Below are positions 52,990-56,941 of a stretch of DNA of 56,941 nucleotides, piece after piece. The DNA is from Bdellovibrionota bacterium (lineage in GTDB: Bacteria; Bdellovibrionota; Bdellovibrionia; Bdellovibrionales; JAMPXM01). The notes under the pieces were generated by a model, which made no database searches, was not told the origin of the DNA, and saw only the letters and a list, made by a program, of their open reading frames with translations. The position numbers and the translations under genes were made by a program. The stretch lies in contig CAUJGS010000066.1 in assembly GCA_963170185.1 (NCBI GenBank), positions 1 to 56,941 on the forward strand, given 5' to 3'. Positions within the stretch are counted from its first letter, which is position 1. Every line of letters begins with the position of its first letter.

Positions 52990-55590
52990 CTAATGAGCGT
53001 CTTGCCACGATGGGCCCTGCCCGATATTGGCGACCAGAGGCACCTTGAAGTTTGCAGCCCCCTGCATAAGCTCACGAACCTGTTGAAGCTTCGACGCCGC
53101 AAGGCCTTCATCTGCTTCAAAAACCAATTCGTCGTGAACCTGGAGTAGCATCTCAAGCCCCGAACCCTCGCCCGTCACGCGTTCGACGTCGATCATCGCC
53201 TTCTTCACCAAATCGCTGGCGGTACCCTGAATCGGCGCATTGATCGCGGCACGCTCGCCGAACTTGCGAATGGCGGCATTCTTCGATTCAAATTCTGTCA
53301 GATAGCGACGGCGCCCAAACAAAGTCTCCACGTATCCGACCTTCTTCGCGTTCTCGACAGTGTCGGTCATGTACTCCTTCACTTTCGCAAATCGCGTGAA
53401 GTACCGAAGGATAATCGCCTGAGCCTCGGCACGCGGAACACCAAGAGTCTCCGCCAAACCGTAGACACCTTGTCCATAGGCAAGACCGAAGTTCACGGCC
53501 TTGGCTTGGCGGCGCATTTCGGAAGTCACGTCGGAAAGTGGAACTTCAAAGATTTCAGCCGCGGTCGCCGCATGGATATCGTGTCCTTGCTCAAAGGCCC
53601 GGACCAACCCCGGGTCTTCTGTGATCTCAGCCAAGATGCGGAGTTCGATCTGGCTATAATCCGCACTCACCAGCATACGCCCCTTCGGAGCGATAAAGCT
53701 TTTTCGAATATGCGCTCCACGCTCGGTACGAATCGGAATGTTTTGCAGGTTCGGATTGACGCTAGAGAGTCGCCCCGTCGCCGTGTGCGCTTGGTTGAAT
53801 GTGGTGTGTACGCGACCACCGGCATCTGCAAGCTGCGGAATTGCATCGACATAAGTCGACTTCAGCTTCGTGACCTCACGCCAGTTCAAGATCATTTTAG
53901 CAACCGGATGATCGATCGCCTCAAGCACTTCGTTGTCAGTCGAAAATCCTGTCTTCGTCTTCTTGCCCGAAGGAAGTCCCATCTTGCCGAAAAGAATCTG
54001 GCCAAGCTGTTTGGGGCTTCCGATATTAAATACTTCGCCACACTCTTTGTGAATCTGAGCTTCAAAGCTTTGAATATCCGTCGCGAGTTCGCGCGAGAAC
54101 CCAGTAAGCAGCTCGACATCGATCAAGATCCCGCGTTTTTCCATTCGATAAAGAACGGGCACCAAGGGCTGATCGAGTTCTTTCAAAACTTTCATACCGT
54201 TGGACTTTTCAAGTCGGCTCTCGATTGCCCGTCGAAGCGCGAAGTTCCAAGCAAGCCACTGACTCGCCGACGCGAGGTCCGGAAGGGCTAGGCCAAGGTA
54301 TTTTGTGAAAAGATCGTGAATCGACTCCACCGAGCCTGCGTGCTCAACATAGGCCCCAAGACGAGCGTCCCATTCGACTTCAAACTTCCCGAGACTATAG
54401 CGATGTGCAAAGTCTTTGATGTCATAGCCAGAAAGGCGACGGCCTTCGAGAGCTCGACCGAGATCTTCGGGAGAGCCGGCCAGCTGATAAGCCGTGCCGT
54501 CGAACCCAGCCACAACCCCACGCTCCGAGTGAAGCACCCAGATTTCTTTCGATGGATCACGAGTCGCGAGCAGCTTTTGAAGCTCCGAAATTTCGAGTCG
54601 AGACTCCGCCCAGTAGGGACCAGGCTTAAGAGGCGACTCAGAAGCGCCGGCTCCCGCTTCTGCGCTAGCCGATGCTCCCGAAGCCACAGCGGACTCGGTG
54701 GGTGTGGCTGCGCCAGCCTCTGCCGGATTGCTCACGCCGAAAAGCTGGCGCGAGAGACTCTTAAATCCGAGTTCCTCGAAAAGCGGCAAAACCTTTTCAC
54801 GCTCAATCGGATGCAACTGCATCTCTGCGAGCGAACAATCCAATGGAACATCTTGCACGATCGTCACGAGACGCTTGGACAAAAAGGCCTCATCACGACT
54901 CGCTTCTAGTTTCTTACGTGTGCCGTCCGGTTTTACCGACGGTAGCTTTTCATAAATCTCTTCCAGCGAGGCATACTCCGCCAAAAGCTTTTGCGCGCCC
55001 TTAGGCCCGATTCCAGCAACACCCGCGACGTTGTCGGAGGAATCCCCCACCAACGCCAGGTAGTCGATCATCTTCTCCGGAGGCACTCCCCACTTTTCCA
55101 ACGCCAAAGTGGGATCGTAGCGCACATCCTTCATCGTGTCGTACAGCGTGACACTTGAGTTGATCAGCTGAGCGAAGTCCTTATCGCCGCTGACGATCAC
55201 GACATCGAGACCTTCTTTTTGCCCAAGCTTAGTGAGCGTTCCGATGAGATCGTCGGCCTCAAATCCGAGCTTATCGAAGCACTTCACGCCCAGTGCTTCA
55301 GAAAGCTTTCGAAACCAAGGCATTTGCGGCACGAGGTCTTCTGGCATCTCGGTGCGATTGGCTTTGTAGCGTTGATCAATATCTTTGCGAAAGCTTGGTT
55401 CAGGACGGTCGAAACAAAACGCGATATAGTCGGGACGGATCTCTCGCAAGAGTTTGATCGTCATCGTCAGGAAACCGTAGATGGCATTTACCGGAAGTCC
55501 TGAGGGACTCGACAGTGGACGAACTGCATAAAAAGCCCGAAAGAACATCGAGCTGACATCGACCAGGTACAGAGACTTTTTTTTATTCAT
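52990..55590 (-). CDS. polA: DNA polymerase I
   Basis: 866 aa replication-repair polymerase. The 5'-3' exonuclease domain (1-about 290) begins SLYLVDVSSMFFRAFYAVRP, with VSGDKDFAQL and GVAGIGPKGAQKLL. A reduced middle domain lacks the DxE motif of the 3'-5' proofreading site (about 325-470). The polymerase part has motif A DYSQIELRILAEI, motif B RRQAKAVNFGLAYG and motif C VHDELVFE. Proofreading is therefore probably absent, as in Taq-type enzymes. The ATG overlaps the stop of the HTH gene by one base. Confidence 0.96.
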   Translation of the reverse strand: MNKKKSLYLVDVSSMFFRAFYAVRPLSSPSGLPVNAIYGFLTMTIKLLREIRPDYIAFCFDRPEPSFRKDIDQRYKANRTEMPEDLVPQMPWFRKLSEALGVKCFDKLGFEADDLIGTLTKLGQKEGLDVVIVSGDKDFAQLINSSVTLYDTMKDVRYDPTLALEKWGVPPEKMIDYLALVGDSSDNVAGVAGIGPKGAQKLLAEYASLEEIYEKLPSVKPDGTRKKLEASRDEAFLSKRLVTIVQDVPLDCSLAEMQLHPIEREKVLPLFEELGFKSLSRQLFGVSNPAEAGAATPTESAVASGASASAEAGAGASESPLKPGPYWAESRLEISELQKLLATRDPSKEIWVLHSERGVVAGFDGTAYQLAGSPEDLGRALEGRRLSGYDIKDFAHRYSLGKFEVEWDARLGAYVEHAGSVESIHDLFTKYLGLALPDLASASQWLAWNFALRRAIESRLEKSNGMKVLKELDQPLVPVLYRMEKRGILIDVELLTGFSRELATDIQSFEAQIHKECGEVFNIGSPKQLGQILFGKMGLPSGKKTKTGFSTDNEVLEAIDHPVAKMILNWREVTKLKSTYVDAIPQLADAGGRVHTTFNQAHTATGRLSSVNPNLQNIPIRTERGAHIRKSFIAPKGRMLVSADYSQIELRILAEITEDPGLVRAFEQGHDIHAATAAEIFEVPLSDVTSEMRRQAKAVNFGLAYGQGVYGLAETLGVPRAEAQAIILRYFTRFAKVKEYMTDTVENAKKVGYVETLFGRRRYLTEFESKNAAIRKFGERAAINAPIQGTASDLVKKAMIDVERVTGEGSGLEMLLQVHDELVFEADEGLAASKLQQVRELMQGAANFKVPLVANIGQGPSWQDAH

Positions 55591-55916
55591 CAGTTTGTTG
55601 CCGACGAACGAGGCGAGCCGGTGCTTAGACGAGATTGAGATTCCACGACGACCTCTTCTGAATGAATCTGAGAAAGATGTCGTTCACGCAGCTCAACTTC
55701 CATCGCTGGGCGAAGCGCTGTTCGCTCGGCATAGGCTTCGGATTGTTGCTGGAGACGAATCATCGTAGCCATTTGCTTGGGAGTCGGCTGCGTCGCACCA
55801 GTTTCCCAGTCGAAAACCGTCTGCAAATCGACACTCATCGCGCGAGCGAAGTCCGCACGACTTTGACCAAGACTATAGCGAAGCGACGAGATTTTGAGAT
55901 CGAATATGTGTTCCAT
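55590..55916 (-). CDS. Small XRE-type helix-turn-helix protein
   Basis: 108 aa from ATG 55916, with GAGGGG 5 nt upstream (ATG 55949 in frame is less likely). The HTH lies at about 15-45: SLGQSRADFARAMSVDLQTVFDWETGATQPTPKQ (given in parts, SRADFARAM and VFDWETG). The C-terminal half is charged and helical. Its stop overlaps the polA start, so it may be translated with polA. A regulatory role is assumed from the fold; its targets are unknown. Confidence 0.75.
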   Translation of the reverse strand: MEHIFDLKISSLRYSLGQSRADFARAMSVDLQTVFDWETGATQPTPKQMATMIRLQQQSEAYAERTALRPAMEVELRERHLSQIHSEEVVVESQSRLSTGSPRSSATN

Positions 55917-55993
55917 ATAAACCCCTCGTAAAAACCTACGGGTAGACAAAACTAGCCGGGTTCTTGTCTAGAGGCAAATCGGCCGCATGGATT

Positions 55994-56365
55994 TCAACGC
56001 GAGGCTCTGACCGAACGTGCAGGCTCTTTTACGGGGTTTGCAGCCATCTCGTCGTCGCCGGAGTCGGAAAAAATAAAAACAAGATCGCCATCACGAACCA
56101 GATCCAACTGTTCGCGAGCCTGACGCTCGATAAATTCCGGGCGATTGGACTCCGCCAGTTTATCTTCTTTGTAGCGAATGGACTGCTTCAATGACTCGAT
56201 TCGCTCAACCAAACGATCGCGATCGCGATCCAGACTCCAAAGCCTAAAGAGCGTGCCGTCTAAGAGCACTGCTACAAACGCCAACGACCCCACCAGCAGC
56301 AAAACTCTAGCGGGATGCTGTAGCCATTCTCGAAAAACACGGGCCCAGATGGTGAGGTTCTTCAT
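55994..56365 (-). CDS. ftsB: Cell-division protein FtsB/DivIC family
   Basis: About 123 aa. One membrane segment (about 22-42, VLLLVGSLAFVAVLLDGTLF) is followed by a coiled coil (about 48-72, DRDRDRLVERIESLKQSI) and the conserved end of the family (FIERQAREQLDLVRDGDLVFIF). It bridges FtsL and FtsQ in the divisome. The AAGGGG directly abuts ATG 56365, so the start could instead be TTG 56374. It follows eno by about 60 bp, the frequent eno-ftsB arrangement. Confidence 0.9.
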   Translation of the reverse strand: MKNLTIWARVFREWLQHPARVLLLVGSLAFVAVLLDGTLFRLWSLDRDRDRLVERIESLKQSIRYKEDKLAESNRPEFIERQAREQLDLVRDGDLVFIFSDSGDDEMAANPVKEPARSVRASR

Positions 56366-56430
56366 CCCCTTCAAGTCTGAGCCGCTCTTAGACGCTTGTC
56401 ACCTGAATTGCCCGCCCTTGGTCCCGTCCT

Positions 56431-56941
<511 letters not shown>

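Overview
The window looks like a chromosomal segment of a predatory or predator-related bacterium of the Bdellovibrionota (Bdellovibrio-like). This is inferred from three things: the partial 16S rRNA; the M. xanthus-type pil gene order beside a gliding-machine cluster of the Glt/Agl kind; and the mix of Gram-negative envelope genes (lptB, kdsB/kdsD) with RNase Y and an FHA-type sigma-54 activator. Nearly all genes lie on the minus strand in long, tightly overlapping operons. I see no insertion sequence, phage, integrase or CRISPR array.

Layout, left to right. (1) 1-2292: the 5' part of a 16S rRNA gene (minus) with leader, boxA and a clear promoter, and about 1 kb further upstream a tRNA-Ala(UGC) that precedes the rRNA instead of lying in the 16S-23S spacer. 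(2) 2418-5566: a hypothetical gene, a plus-strand cupin gene, rarA and a lipoprotein gene. (3) 5576-14395: type IV pilus genes. In transcription order these are a PhnD-like binding protein, pilH- and pilI-like ABC transporter genes, pilD, then pilMNOPQ from their own promoter. (4) 14423-20371: pyrB-carA-unknown-carB, the start of pyrimidine synthesis. (5) 20447-24721: lepA followed by three tandem signal peptidase I genes. (6) 24738-31810: a ribbon-helix-helix regulator with a near-perfect operator-like palindrome, metK, hpf, rny, rpoN, lptB and an lptC-lptA fusion. (7) 31901-44758: a plus-strand GYF-GYF-PilZ protein and a ten-gene minus-strand cluster resembling the Myxococcus Glt/Agl gliding machine: two outer-membrane barrels, three TPR proteins, a small exported protein, an FHA/TonB-like transmembrane protein and an ExbB-ExbD-ExbD motor. 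(8) 44902-49288: kdsD, pyrG, kdsB, a small membrane protein and engB. (9) 49490-52908: an FHA-type sigma-54 activator, an orphan FliL-like protein with a long acidic cytoplasmic region, and a BamE-like lipoprotein. (10) 52990-56941: polA, a small helix-turn-helix protein, ftsB and the 3' part of eno.

How it fits together: the window is dominated by envelope and surface-motility functions (pili, Glt/Agl machine, LPS export, Kdo synthesis, signal peptidases) interleaved with nucleotide supply (pyrB/carAB/pyrG) and stationary-phase or stress control (hpf, rpoN, FHA activator). The most distinctive items are the complete Glt/Agl-like cluster next to a PilZ protein, the PhnD-like protein in the pilG slot, the LptC-LptA fusion, the triple signal peptidase array, the unknown gene between carA and carB, the palindrome in front of the RHH gene, and promoters placed so that pyrB and metK mRNAs would be nearly leaderless.
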